A stretch of 64,000 nt of DNA from Mortierella sp. BCC40632 (taxonomy: Eukaryota > Mortierellomycota > Mortierellomycetes > Mortierellales > Mortierellaceae), in the NCBI GenBank assembly GCA_011634665.1, contig WAEK01000011.1, positions 1,482,501 to 1,546,500 of the forward strand, given 5' to 3'. The position numbers were made by a program, and so were the translations under genes. This document shows, in pieces, positions 34,311 to 51,909 of this stretch; position 1 is the stretch's first letter, and every line of letters starts with the position of its first letter. The notes beneath the pieces were generated by a model. That model searched no databases, had not been told where the DNA came from, and was given only the letters and a program-made list of their open reading frames with translations.

Positions 34311-35533
34311 GGTAGTTGTATGGATCGCTGAATTTATTCTCGAGAGCCGGTGTTGCCTCCTGCCTCCATCCCTCTGTTGGGCCTACGTTCCCGGTACTGC
34401 GCCTGGTTCCAGCAAAGTATGGCGGAGAAAATAGCTATACCATTTCAACTCCAAGGCGTGTACGCCACGTCCCTCTGAAGTGCCACATCCCGATACGAGT
34501 TTGGGCGCCAACCCTTCATTCCAGTGAGTATGAAATGGCGTTTTTTACGGCCGACTGGGCTTTTGCCGTGGATCTCCACCCCCTGATGGGGCTGGGGAAG
34601 TGAATGAAAAGAGCGTGTACATCCACGGGAGGAGATAGCGTGTTAGTGAGTGTGAAAGAGATTAAGTGAAAGTGAAAAGAAATAGAGCGAAAGAAATAGA
34701 ATGAAGGAAATAGAGTGAAAAGGAATAGAGCAAAAAGAGAGAGAGTGAGAGAGAGTGAGAGAGAACAGGTCAGAATAGGATTGTCAACCTGTTTCTCACC
34801 AGTTCCGTAGACTGCCCTATCACTCCTTATCCCGCTCTCTGCCCTCGGAATAAAAAAGAAAAGTAAAATAAAAGGTATCCAAATCCTGATCCTGAGCATG
34901 AGCCATCCCGATGGATGCGTAATTTTAAGCCAACAGCGGAGTAGCATTCGCTGCGTAGTGGCCAATAATTGGCCTGGGTTGGGAAAAGAGGGGTGTTTGA
35001 ACTAGCTATTTTTCTTTTCTCTTGAATCTCAGGGATTACTGGTTTGTTTGCTTTAGAATCAGGGATCAACGCAATGGCATTGTCCTGGATTCCCTGATTT
35101 CCAGTTCCTATTCCTTCATCAATCATCCATGCATTTCGTAACCTGATCTTTTCTAGTGCCTTCTCTCGTTCTCTCACTCTCACTCTCACTCACTCTCACT
35201 CTCTCACTCTCTCTCTCACTCTCTCTCTCTCACCCTCTCTCTCACTTACTCTCATACACACACAGACTCTCTCTCTCCCCCTCTCTGTCTGTCTGTCTGT
35301 CTCTCCCCCACCACCTCCCATCTTCCTTTGACGTAACCAGAACACCTCACCACAGCCCTTTGTAGGACAAACTATTCCCATTCTCAACCTAAAAAGTCGA
35401 ATGGATCGATGGATCCCTTAGAAAGAAAGAAACCCACTTCCCAACGGAACCCGATAAGCATTGCTTTTGGTAATGGTTGCCATCAATGAGGCGCATGTAT
35501 TTCCAGATATATCTCTCTCCATAAATATGTATC
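34311..35533. other. Region downstream of the ABCC gene
   Basis: No gene is supported. It contains A/G-rich sequence at 34640-34760 and a CTCACTCT-type imperfect repeat at about 35165-35300. A small inverted pair AATCAGGGA / TCCCTGATT lies at about 35056 and 35091. The right end is the ABCC 3' flank. Confidence 0.45.
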
Positions 35534-38500
35534 CTACATGGTCACTTCTCCTGCCTGATGAGCCAATTTAAAGAACAGGGACTCTGGGTTCTGGAGTAAG
35601 GTCTGCGGGCTATCAAACTCAACCACTTGTCCTTGCTCCAGAACTAATATCCGACTCGAGTCCAGAACGGTTTTGATTCGATGTGCAATCGTCAGGACCG
35701 TTCGGTCCGCAAACTCCTCCCGGATCGTCCGTTGGATCAACTCGTCTGTCTCCACATCCACTGACGCCGTTGCCTCATCCAAAATCAAGATCTTGCTTTT
35801 CCGTAATAATGCTCGTGCAAGACAGAGCAATGATCGCTGACCCAATGAGAAGTTCTCTCCGTTCTGCGCAACCAAGTACGAAAGCCCACCATTGGGGAGA
35901 CTGCGGACAAAATCTTTGAGATGTGCCCGCTCTAATGCTTCCCACAGCTCGGTATCTGTCCTCTCCTGAAATGGGTCAAGGTTGTCGCGGAGCGTTCCTG
36001 CAAAGAGAGTTGGGTCCTGTGGAATGATGGCTAGATGCTTTCGAAGATCCGTCAGTCCCAGTGTCGAAATATCCACCCCATCAATCTCAATGGATCCACC
36101 AGGGATGAGCTCGTCTGGTTTCAATTCTGCTTCATTTTCGTGGTAGTCAGAATTGTCGCTGGCTCTTGCCCAGTAACTGTTTGCTGCTTCAATGATTCGG
36201 AACAGTGCCAATGTCAAAGACGACTTGCCTGCGCCCGTCCGCCCGACAATACCAATCTTTTCACGAGGCTGCACATCAATAGACACATGCTTGATCACCA
36301 GGTCAAGTCCCTCGCGGTACCTAGTTGAGTAATCCTTGAAAACAACTCGGCCTTGTGCTGGCCACTCTTCAGACAAATTCGCTCCCTCTTCTGTTAACTC
36401 TGGTGCTTCAGTGTGCTTGTCCGTGTACTCTTGAATACGCTCAATGGCCACGAGATGCGACTGCCACTCACTGTAGTCTCGTACCAGCCAGGTGATATTG
36501 TCCGTGATAGTCAAGACATATGACATGGTCAAGCCCACCAAAGAGGGGTTTAAGGTCTGTCGGCCAAACACTGCTAGCAGGGCCACCGACAAGATGATCA
36601 GAACACTCAGTAGCTGCAACCGGAGCTCAACCCATCGATTGCAATAAATATAGGCCGTCAGTGCATTGGCGGAATAATCGCATCTCCTTTCGTTCTCTTC
36701 CACAAACTGTTGCTGAATTCTCATAGCACGGATGACTGACACTCCGTTCAGAGACTCATCAAAATGCTGGTACAGTGGTGAGATGGAGATGGAGTTGATT
36801 CTTTTGAGCGAACGTGTTGCCCACAAAAAGTACCACTGGATCGCATAGAAGATTAGCATCAGGATCGGAATCACGAACAAAAACTTGGGTGTCGAGACCG
36901 TAACAACAATAATCGTCGAAATAACAGAGACGCTCAAGTAGATCATATCCAGAAACTTCCATGGCAGGTGTTCATCCATACTATAGCAGTCGCTCGAAAA
37001 CCGGTTGACGATTCTACCCAGAGGCGTCGTATCAAAGAAACTAGGTGACCCCCCCCCCATAAAAAGAAGCATAAACATATACCCGTCAGTATTCCAAGAT
37101 TTTTCAGCAAGAAAGTCATCGCTCGTCATTCGACAGGATTATGGATTACATACCTCATAGGCAACCGGATAATAGTCGAGATCATGCGATGGTGAACCAG
37201 TTCTGAGGCTCGAATTCGAGCAACAGCAAAGAACAGGTATACCCAAATAACGTAGAAGACCACGAAAACTGTCGTAAGAGCCGCATAGACACCCAGAAAG
37301 AGTACAATCGAGGCCGATAACTCTTCTTGTGATTTGTCGATCCAGTGCTTTAGCCAGAGACTAATGCCCACATAACACGCTTCGGTCATGATATTAATAA
37401 CGACCAAGGCAATAGCCACGGGGACACCAGCTGCCTTGGCATAGTTTTTTACCAGCTTCCACTCGATACCACCTTTCTTCATGATCTCCTCTGCAATCAA
37501 CTCGTCCTCTTCCTGCTCCAGGGCATCATCGACGTCTCCTAGATTTTTCTTTTTGGAGCCTGCACCTGCCTTGGTGCCATCCGAGTCTTCGTCAATAGTT
37601 GCGTTGTCTGAATCTCGACCGCTCTCATCGGAGAGCTCTTCATCCGAGGTCATTAGAGGAGAGTCCGTTATAGGGATCGGTGATGCTGAAGCCTCTACTG
37701 CGACACTTGATGAAACGACCGCATGGCTGCTTCGCCGGCGCTTTGTGTGCTTTGCATAGTGCTCCCTGATCAGCTGGTAGAATGACTGTTTGGCGCTCAT
37801 GAGCTGTTCATATTTACCCATCTCTGCAATCTGACCGTTCCTTAGAACCATAATCTCGTCAACGTGTCCAACATGATGAATTCCATGGGTCACCAATAGT
37901 CTTGTCTTGTCTCGGAGCATTCCATTGGGTCCAATCAAGTTATCCCACAAATGTCGATCCACATGGGCATCCACAGCGCTCAGGGGATCATCCAACAGGT
38001 AAATGTCTGCATTGTCGTACGCCGCTCGAGCCAGGGAGACCCGCTGTTTCTGTCCTCCTGAAAGATTAATGCCACGCTCTCCGATTTCCGTCATATCTCC
38101 TGCAGGAAGGATGGCCAGGTCTGGCTCCAGTCCACAGGCCTGGATCACTTGTCGGTATCGTTCCTGGTTCATCTCCTTTCCAAAGAGGATATTATCTTTC
38201 ACAGTGGCGTTGACGATCCATGCTTGCTGCGGAACATAGGCGAGACGTCCACGGATCGTAATGCTGCCTTCTAGTCGATACATTTCTCCAGTAATCGCAC
38301 TCAACAAAGACGACTTTCCTTGTCCAACTCGACCCACAATAGCGACCAACGATCCATCTCGGATGTTCAAGTTGATGTCTCGAAGAACAGGCGCTCTTGG
38401 CTCAGTCCTGCTTCCACCGGATCCTTCTTCTTCCTGTCCAGCCAACAATGGTTGGCGCTCGCCTTCCTCTTGATCGTCGTCGTCTTCCTCTTCGTCTGTG

Positions 38501-40697
38501 TCCATTTCTACGTTGCTAGACTCCCACGACAAGGTGGCATTCTTGACTTCGACCGCAATTCTTTCGGGGCTGCCACTTTCATCTCGTGGCAAGCGACATA
38601 CTTGATTCTCGTTGATCTCTTCTCTGAGCATGAATCGCTGGATACGCTTTGTGCCAACGATGATACTAATAGTGTCTGTCGTTCTATTGGGAGGAAATTA
38701 TAGAGAGCACACATGTATCAGCATTATACGCTAGGACTCTGAATACCATCTAATTCAAAGTATTTCACACAAATAAAGCACTTACGCCTCAGCAAGACGG
38801 GTCATTGGCTCATGTAGCAGGTCAAACAAGGTCATACTGACAAAAACCGTCTTGGGCGTCAGCTCACCATGGCCGAGCGTCACATAGACAGTAAAAGTCA
38901 CCAAGCTAACAATCAAAGAAGATGAAGCAAAGACAAGGGACATGACAGCCTCCAATGTACCCAATTGCTTCAACACCTTCAACTCGGCCCTTCTCGCCTC
39001 CAGAATCTTTGTCTTGAAAGGAATCTCCCAACCATAGAGCTTGACAATCTTGATGCTGGAAAGGACCTCAGATGTGACACGGACGCGTTCATCTGTGGTC
39101 TTGAGTCGGCTATCCTCCAGTCCTTCATAAATACTGGCACGCCAGACTTGAAGCGGGATCATGGCTACGAACATGAGAACTCCAGCAAGGAAACTCCAGC
39201 CCAGGAGCTTGTGTACTGTAATTTTCCCGCAGTTGTGCAAGAGAGTGGGAGAGTGAGAGCAACCAATTACATAAAGATACAAGGTACTGTTAGTCAATGT
39301 ATCCAGTGTACCCAATTAATGTTCTAACATCTACTATACCTGTTTAAAAATACAAAGCAGTCATTTCTTTAGCAGTGTCCACTTACGCAAATAAAAGGCA
39401 ATGGTAAGCTGAATCGGGATCATGACCCATGAAGTAAGCTGGTCCACCGCATAGTCCCAGATCTCCGCATCTACAGCCATATGATTTATAATGGCACCTG
39501 TGCTTGACTTGCGTCGTGCCTCGGGTGAGAGACGAAGAGCCTTTCGATAGACCATGGTAATCAGAGCCGACTTGATCTCTGTTCCGAGAAGTACCATTCT
39601 CCTCAGCGCATACGAAATCATAAAACATTCAAGAAGGTAGGAACCAGCAATCGAGAAAGCCAATGCTAGACCATAGGAAAGAGGCTTTGCTTCCTCCTCC
39701 GAGGACTGTTCAACGTAATCGATCAGTCGAGCAAGGAGTATAGGGGGTAAGAACTCGGCAAAGGGGATGAGGGCCACCAGAATGATCACCGGGACTAGAG
39801 ACCATCGATAGGTGATAAAGATTGAGGCCAACAATGAAGGTCCCTTCTTTGGATTGTTAGCATGGCGACTTGCTTTGAATTTGTCCATACGACGATTCCA
39901 GACAGCTGAAATCCTAGAGTAGCCTAGATTTGCAGCATGTTCCTTTGGAAGCTGATTGACAATGTCTGCAGGTTGGAGCATGCGTTGGCGTGCAGCCAGA
40001 GTGACGATCGGCTGAAAGAAGTGGAAGCTAAGTCGAGAAAACAAATTGGCCTTCTCAAACGCCTGAGCCCCACTAAGTTGTTGTACTCGGGTCGAACCTC
40101 TTGGCCAGGCCTCGGCAATAAAGCCAAGTAAAAGAAAGGCCAAAGAAGCAGCACAGAGTGGAAATATGGGCTGTCTCGCATATCCGAGATCAAGAAGAGT
40201 GCGGACTACTGTCGACAGGCCGACAATGGAGGCCAGATAGAGACAGAATAAAAAGTCGGAAGACCGAATTGTGAACTTGTGCTCGTTGTGGTTGACGATC
40301 AATCCATACATCTAAAGACAAGTTCAGAGTTCTCTTTTGTCAATCCTACTCGGTTCTTTGAGCTTTCTGGCTCCAAATTTCAATCACACAAAGGCATTTT
40401 GACCTACCCAAGTGATGCCCATCACAGCTGTACCCAGGATCTGAACAGGAATCCTGTCGACTGCTATCAGGGCAAGAAGTACCTGAACAAACAGAGTAAT
40501 TGATGCAGACAGTATACAGATCTGTGTTGTCCAGTAGATCCATGCTGTTCGACCGAGATTGTGTGGTTGACAATAATTTCTCAAGTAGTATACTCGAGCC
40601 AAAAACAGAGGCAAGGCCACTAGGGCCACGGCCATGTAGAATATGCTATAAGGTTATCAAAACATTCCAAGCGGTTTGTTTATTAGAAGGCGAAGCG

Positions 40698-40728
<31 letters not shown>

Positions 40729-40946
40729 CTTTACAAAGAATTGAGTTGTGTGGGACCATACCTATATTCAAAGCATAACGTAAAGTCGATTCTAGTTGGA
40801 CTAAAGGGTCCCTAATCTCGGAAGAGGAGTTGCGTGTGAGATCGCCTTTCGACTGCCTGGATTCAAAGTAGTAGATCTTGGGTTGGAGTACTTACAAAGC
40901 CTTCTGGGTTGTTTTCACCACAGATCCGCTCCGATCCAAAGGCCAT
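35534..40946 (-). CDS. Full-size ABCC (MRP/Ycf1-type) ABC transporter
   Basis: Seven exons (40946-40896, 40811-40762, 40645-40408, 40311-39387, 39215-38786, 38683-37154, 37040-35534) join in frame to 1576 aa. The N-terminus starts MAFGSERICGENNPEGFGPF and enters a TMD0-like set of helices, as in MRP1/Ycf1. TMD1 follows. NBD1 has Walker A GRVGQGKSS (about 682), signature LSGGQKQR (about 772) and Walker B DIYLLDDPLSAVD (about 792). An acidic insert (DEEEDDDDQEEGE) sits before the NBD1 Walker A, and a long acidic linker lies near 930. TMD2 follows. NBD2 has GRTGAGKSS (about 1341) and an SLGQR-type signature. Members export glutathione conjugates and organic anions, often into the vacuole. Two first exons are only 51 and 50 nt. 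Substrate unknown; family certain. Confidence 0.93.
40701..40727 (+). repeat. (GA)n microsatellite in intron 2 of the ABCC gene
   Basis: About 13 GA units lie between exons 2 and 3 of the ABCC gene, (CT)n in the transcript sense, roughly 35 bases after the GTATGG donor. Confidence 0.85.
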
Positions 40947-41567
40947 GGGATGCCGATGCCACGTTCCACGAGAAACGTTATTGTGTATAAAAAAAAAATA
41001 ATAAAAAAAAAAATGCTACAGGTGTCTAAGAGTCTAGTAGAAGAAGAGAGAGAGAGAAAAAAAAAAAAAGGAGGGACCGAGCTTTGAGGAGGTGGAGGAA
41101 GTGGAGGAGGTGGAGGTGAGAGAAAAAAAAAAGGATGCAAAGTCAAGGTTAGTTGGCCGGTTATATTCGTGAGAAAAAGAAAAATCGAGAAGATGGAAAC
41201 TCGTCCGGACGGGAACCATGGAGCATTTCGTCAAAAAATCCCTTGCTCCACTAGGTCCAGTCAATCTCCAACAGCCATTGAGTCATTGAATGTCAAGCCC
41301 CTCCTCTCCCCTTCCCCCTCATTTTGCCATTTCGGGCTATTGCATCGGGCAGATGCGCATTCCAATTGATACACTTTACTGCGGACTGCGGCTAATCTTG
41401 AATGCTTACTTGGCATTCCATTTCTAGACTCTACAATGGGATAATGGTGCAGAAAAAAACTTCAGCCGAACCCTGAGCGCGTTTGTACTCACCGCTTTGA
41501 CCAATGACTCAACGCCAATACAACGCCTTTGTTCTCAGGACTAGTAGTGGCGTTGATTTGGCTGTTC

Positions 41568-41598
<31 letters not shown>

Positions 41599-41797
41599 AA
41601 GAAAGAAAGAAAGAAAGAAAGAGGTTAAAGGAAGATAGGTTTCGGACGATGAGATATTTCCACGCTCCTCTGTCCTTTTGTCTATACTTTATGTGCATTA
41701 GAAAATATAATATATATATAAAAAAAAAAAAAAAAGGGGGTATATCTTTTTCTAAAAGGCCTCCTCCAAAGTCGAGTATATCACTCGTTCGCTAATC
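40947..41797. other. Intergenic region, ABCC promoter and APC 3' flank
   Basis: Both neighbours are on the minus strand. The ABCC leader region contains several short A-runs and G/A-rich repeats (40989-41130), C/T-rich in the gene sense. A 29-base A-run at 41568-41596 followed by (GAAA)n to about 41621 lies nearer the APC gene 3' end. No gene is supported. Confidence 0.5.
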
Positions 41798-46252
<4,455 letters not shown>

Positions 46253-47178
46253 TTGCACCAAGGACCAATTGTCAACTGTTTCGAATCGAGACTGATATGC
46301 GGATCTTCTCGAGGACTGAGAAACGGGCTTGGGTTGCTTTGTGAGGCTCTAGAGGAGCCAAGGAGGGACGAGGCAAGAGGGGAAGGGTGAATGCAAGGTT
46401 TTGTTGCAAAAGACTGAGAGTAAGGACGGAGATGGGAGCAGGAGAGAGAGAGAGAGAAAGAGAAGAAGGAGAAGTAATGAAAAAGGTTGAATAGGTTAAA
46501 AGAATGAATGGATGATTGAAAAGGAGAGTGGACGAGAAGGGCACGAGAAGGAAGAAGGGGGGGAAGAAAAAGAGAATGAATAAAAGAAAAGATTTTTGAT
46601 CACGTGGGAGAAAAGAGAAAGATTTTGAAAGGGAGAACGAATGAAAATGAAACAAAGGGAATGAAAACGAAAATGAAAAAACAAAAACGGAAATGAAGGA
46701 TCGGTTCAAAATGGGCCCTGGTGAATTGATGGGATATTGGCGACAGAAGAATGGAGAACACAAGAGGGCAGAGAGGCGATGTTGGCATGGATTCAGACCA
46801 GGTGAACCAAGGGAACCGAGGGCAAGGACAAAGGCAAGTGTCTTAGCGGGGGAAGGATGTTGTCCAGTAAGCGATCAGGCGGCACTGGATGTGATCGGTG
46901 GAAAGACTGTGAAGGTTTTGGCGTTAAGATAGAAGAGATGGGAGAATGAGCACGCCAGGTGGTGAGATGGATAGAGTGCAGGTTTTAAAAGAAAAAAAAA
47001 GAAAAAGGAAGAGAGAACAGAACAGAGGAGTAGATGGGGTCTATAAATGAAGAATGGTGGTGGAGAGAGGACTAAGATGGGAAAAGAATGAGTGAGGAAT
47101 GTTGGAGAAATGGACGGCTCTCTTTTTTTTTTTTTTTTTTTCTCTCTCTTTCTCTCTCTCTCTTTCTCTCTTTCCCTA

Positions 47179-47218
<40 letters not shown>

Positions 47219-49817
47219 TTCTCTCCAGGAAAATGGGCGAGGGCCAGGTCGGATTCGATCTTTTCGCAACTGTAATACTGAGTAGTGGCGCAGCTGTCAC
47301 GAGGGATGTGGTTACAAGTTGCAGGGCCACGGTGCACGTGTGTAAAAGAAAGGGGGGACCAGACAAGATCTCATAAGTATCTTGAGGCCTGCAGGACTGT
47401 GATACCAGGCTCGAACACAACTGTCAAGTTGACAATAAGGGGATCATCGCTCTTTTGAATACAAGTGGTGAAAAAATTCATTATGAGGCATTGACTGTTG
47501 CAACCCTTGATAACACAAGGACTGGCAGTTCAAAGATACCGTGGTTTAGAAAATGAGGAAGGATCTCTCAACCTTGCCCCCTTTTGTATCGAAAAGTATC
47601 ACCCTTGGAATAAGACCGTTACAAGAATGGCCTTTCCCTCGAGCCGTCGCAAGCTGCGATAAACACTCCTTCCAACAAAGACGCACGAATTATATTGCTC
47701 AGCCTTGCTTCAACCGGCCTGGGATTTTCATAATCTCCTTTCTAAGCGCAGATCCTCTCTTTACTCGCATTTTTTTCCTTGTAGCGTTCCTTCTGAGGGA
47801 TTTGGAGGAAAGCTGTGGAAGAGAGGTTATGTAAAAGTGTGGAGGGAAGTCGAGATAGGCCGATGGAATGATTGGGACTCTTTCATCCGACTCATTCGCA
47901 CTAACCACTTCTTTGTGGTGCCTAGGTCCTCAAGACTCTAGGATTGTTTCAGGGTCTTGGCATTCCGCCTGGACATCGTATTTGCTCTTCACATTAACCA
48001 TCTTTTCACAAACATTGGTCGCTCGAAGTATTGGACTGATTGATGTGGGAACAACAACGAGCCAATCTCTTTGAGCAAGAACATGCCACGTGTTTTCGTA
48101 TAACCTAAACTGCTATTTGAACTCCTAAGCTGTATCTAACAGCTTCAGTCTTTTTCTCATGTCGTTGAAGACCTCTATGGAAGACTTGAGGGCGATATCG
48201 CGTACAGGAGGGTGATCTAATTACATTTTGTGTTTGTTCATATTTCCTGTGGACTCGCTAATCCCGCTTGGTTGAGAAATCCAATAGATCCAATGGAGAG
48301 GATCCTTGCTGCACAGGAGATATGATCTGGAAGGTTGATCAGCTGAAGACACGCACTATCGGAAACCGTCGTTCCACTTTGTTATTTAAATGAAGCACTG
48401 ACAGTCGCAAGAGTGAACCTGCGACGCGTGGACAAAAATCGGCTTTGCATTCACGGTGCGCTTCTCATTCAATCAACTTTACGCATGAGTAGTATCCATT
48501 CACAAAGCTTTTTTTTTTTTTTTTTTTTTTTTTTACCTCATTGAGACTGGCTAGGAGCGAAAGAGAACCACGCCCACTAACAAGACTGTTGGGTGCTGTG
48601 CTGCCAGGAAATTTTTTGATACACCTGCGTCGTGTCTTCTGAGGAGGCGCAGGAAGGGCACTCGCATGGCTCTGGCCTGACTTGGTTTGAGTGTCAGAGA
48701 GGGCATCGGAAAAGGTGCGATTGGTCCAACAGATAGTCTCTTCACACCTTTTTCCTCTTGGCCTTGCCTGGGATCCACCTCTTGCCAACGCTCGGCTTCA
48801 ATTTGCCCGCAGTTCACGTTCAAACGCCTCATGGCGCATGGGAAACATTGCTGATGCCTGATGGTGGCTTCATTTGTCAGTTGAGACAAGGGTGCATGGA
48901 TCATGTGCGAGAAGAAAGGGTGACTTTGAGCGAGGGAAAAGACAGCTCTTGGCAGACCATGCTTGGCTTTTTTTCTTTTTTTTCTACAAGGAAGGCGACT
49001 TTCCCAGCAGCACGGCATGGGCACGACCCCTGCACAGACTCTCTTTTTTTACGCCAGGTGCTGCCTTGCCTTGACCTGATCTCTCTTTCTTTCTCCTTGC
49101 CATCGCCAAATCCCACCACTTGATCAAGCGCTTATTACTGCGCATCCCCACGCCCTGCGCGTTTTCTCTTTTCTCTCTCTCTCTCTCTCTCTGTTTTTCT
49201 CTCTCTCTCTCTCTCTCTTTTTCTCTCTCTCTCTTTCTCTCTCCTTTCATCCTGCTAGACGCCCATCCCTCCCTAATTGCTCATCCTGCATCTCACCCGC
49301 CTCACCCGCCTGTTTCTCTCACTCTTCTCGATTCTCGTTGCCTTGTCTCTCTGCCTCGTCTCGCCATCCGCCTTCATCGCACAAATACTCACTCATTCAC
49401 CCATATTCTCACTCACTCTCCACTCTCACTTTTCCTTTCTCTCACCCTCTCACTCTTTTTTTTTTCTTTCTCTCTCTAGTTCTCTCCACCACCATCGCAA
49501 ATCGCATCCTAGCCCTAGTTCTTGTCCTAATAATCTTAATCCTAATCCTAATCCCCAGCCAGTCTCACGCTCAGTCCTCACCCAACTTGAACCAATCTCA
49601 TTTCAATCTTCCTCTCAATTTGCCGCTCTCACATTTCCGACTCTTTCATTCGCTCTTCACCCATCCGAGCATCTGCACCTTGCGCCGCTTCTTCCTGACC
49701 CTTTAATCGATCTTTCTCCTGCCACGACTCTTCTCCGCTCTTGTTTGTCACCGTCCGCCACCAATACGGCACCCAGCCTCTCCATAAAGAGGCCCCACGC
49801 AAATTAGCTTTTCATCC
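46253..49817. promoter_or_regulatory. Divergent 3.5-kb intergenic region between the APC transporter and Zn2Cys6 regulator
   Basis: The transporter reads left and the regulator reads right, so both promoters lie here. The transporter side (46440-47030) is very A/G-rich and the regulator side (49150-49500) very C/T-rich, as expected for two divergent pyrimidine-rich leaders. T-runs and (CT)n blocks are at 47121-47215, and a 26-base T-run at 48509-48534. Between them (47400-48480) the frames are short and interrupted. No CGG-triplet pair typical of a zinc-cluster binding site was picked out with confidence. No gene is supported. Confidence 0.5.
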
Positions 49818-51871
49818 ATGGCGACGATAAAACCAAAGAAAAAGAGGACAGCCGTCGTCCTCGGATGCGACCAGTGCCGCCGACGTAAGGTAAACTATCC
49901 TCTCCTCTTACGAATCTGCGAGTCTCCTTCCGCCATCCATGCTCCCGTCCGCTCCCGGCGCCGCCTAGTCCCAACCTTTCCCCGACGTTGATCATAGTCT
50001 GCAACGCTCGCCAGACCAAGTACCCCAAAAGGTGGAAGAGAACAGTGGTTTAATCTTAGTCCCGTCAACCTTTTGTCACTCATGTACTCAGGCGGGCAGC
50101 TCTCACCTGCACCACTACCCAACTTCGTCCTCGCCCCAATGCCCACTCTTTCTCGTGTTGTATGAATATGGGCTGTCTCCATCTTCCACATTTGGTGGTA
50201 CAGCACATCCTCCTTCCCTCGAGCCTGCCAGCCCATCAAACAAACAAGCAACCTCCCCCCCCCCATAGAGTCATCCTGTCTCTTTTCCTGTCCAGTTAAT
50301 AAGTGAAGCTCCCGAACCTCTGAGCAAGCGAGATTGAGAGATATTCTCCATGTGCTCGCTCTATATCTTCACTCTATCTCTTTTCAGTGGGCTCGATCTT
50401 CCAGAAGTCATTTGCCTCGATTCGAGGGACATGACGCCGACACCCCTGCAGTAGCATCCATGAGCTTAACCCTGTCTTGGCCATGCGTGAAGCTGCGCTG
50501 TCCGAGTCGAACTGGGGAAAACAGAGAGTATGTGGTTGGCCCTTGACTCCAATGAATCCTTTCCCAACCTTTTTGTTGCACAAGACACCGCGCGGCAATT
50601 GCTTCTCTCCTCATCCTCATCCTCATCCTCATCCTCATCCTCCCTTCTCCTTCGATGGGACAAAGAAAAAGAAGAAAAAGAAAAAGGAAAAAAAGAACAC
50701 GGTCTGGTCTGGGTGTTCTCTCACCCGCTGCATTCGTCGCTCTGCACGCTTGTTTGAAAGGGCGTATCGACGGAAGAGTATCTACATCTCGCAAAGGGTC
50801 CTAAAATGGACACGATCCAACACGTACTCTTTGGGCATGTTGAGTGATGTGTGCGGGAGATTGCCTAACAGGCAGGGCTCAGTGGGTAGGCTGGGTTGGA
50901 CTTTTTACAACTGCGCGTGTGAACTCAATTGTTGTGTGTTGGTGCCCGTCAGATGAACGCTCCTCAAAAAGAGATCACTGACAATGTTTGGCGTCTGGGG
51001 GAACTGCGGCGCATCGAACAATGCCATGTATGGTCGACAGAGTGCCTTGTTCAGCGCCAGACAGGAGATTTTCGTCCTTCGAATGGAAGGATGGGGATTA
51101 TGATACCCCGGCCGGAAAAGCCTCACTCGGTCAGTGGGTTCGTAATCATAAAAAAAAAAAGGTTCATACTTTTGCTCTCCCATAGATTGAACGAACAACC
51201 CTATTCGTGTATGACAGGAACCTGGCCACTGAACCTTGATGCTTCTTGTCGCCATTCCGAGCCTTCCACTGCCCTTGGCGGTCTGAATCTTCCCGAACTT
51301 GAGAGATAGAGTGTGATTCATACTTACCCAAAACATTGTCCCGCTCTTCTCTCGCATAGACCAAGTGTGACCAAGTCCGGCCAACATGCGGGCCATGTCT
51401 CTATGCAGGACTTATGGAATGCACATTCCTCCTTGGAAAGACCCCCGCCTCAAAGCGCAAGAAACCAACATCTGAGGTTGAGATCCTCGAAGCTCGTCTC
51501 GAGACCATCGAGTCCACTTACTCGGAACGTCTGAGTCAAATGGAAACACTCCTTAGTAAGGTCATGCCTTCAGATAAAAAGGGCTCCTCAAAAGGCGCTC
51601 AGGCCAGCTATGCCTCAGGAACAGGCGCGAGCGCCACGATAGGAGCAGACACAGGAGTGGGCACTTCTTCATCAAGCTCAAAGACTTCTCAACGAATCGT
51701 CACAGCCTCAGAGCCTTCTGGCTCAGCTACAACCGCAATGGATACATCAAACGATGATGGCTGGATGGACATCAACTCGCCTCTCGATAAAGCCACTAGT
51801 CGCCCAGAGCCACCATGGATTCAAGGTGTAACCAGTCCGTCAACTATGGTACGTTTCTATCTTAAGCTTAA

Positions 51872-51909
<38 letters not shown>

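Noticed and set aside
37041..37153. Readable segment MTSDDFLAEKSW.. before SFFDTTPLG in the ABCC gene
   Set aside because: ABCC alignment requires M-S-F-F-D; the segment has GTATGT and CACCTAG ends and is an intron.
46272..46763. 163-codon Phe/Ser/Leu-rich minus-strand frame
   Set aside because: It is a translation of the A/G-rich leader of the APC gene and pure low complexity.
50608..50643. CRISPR-like short direct repeats
   Set aside because: The units are contiguous hexamers without spacers in a fungal intron, hence a simple microsatellite.
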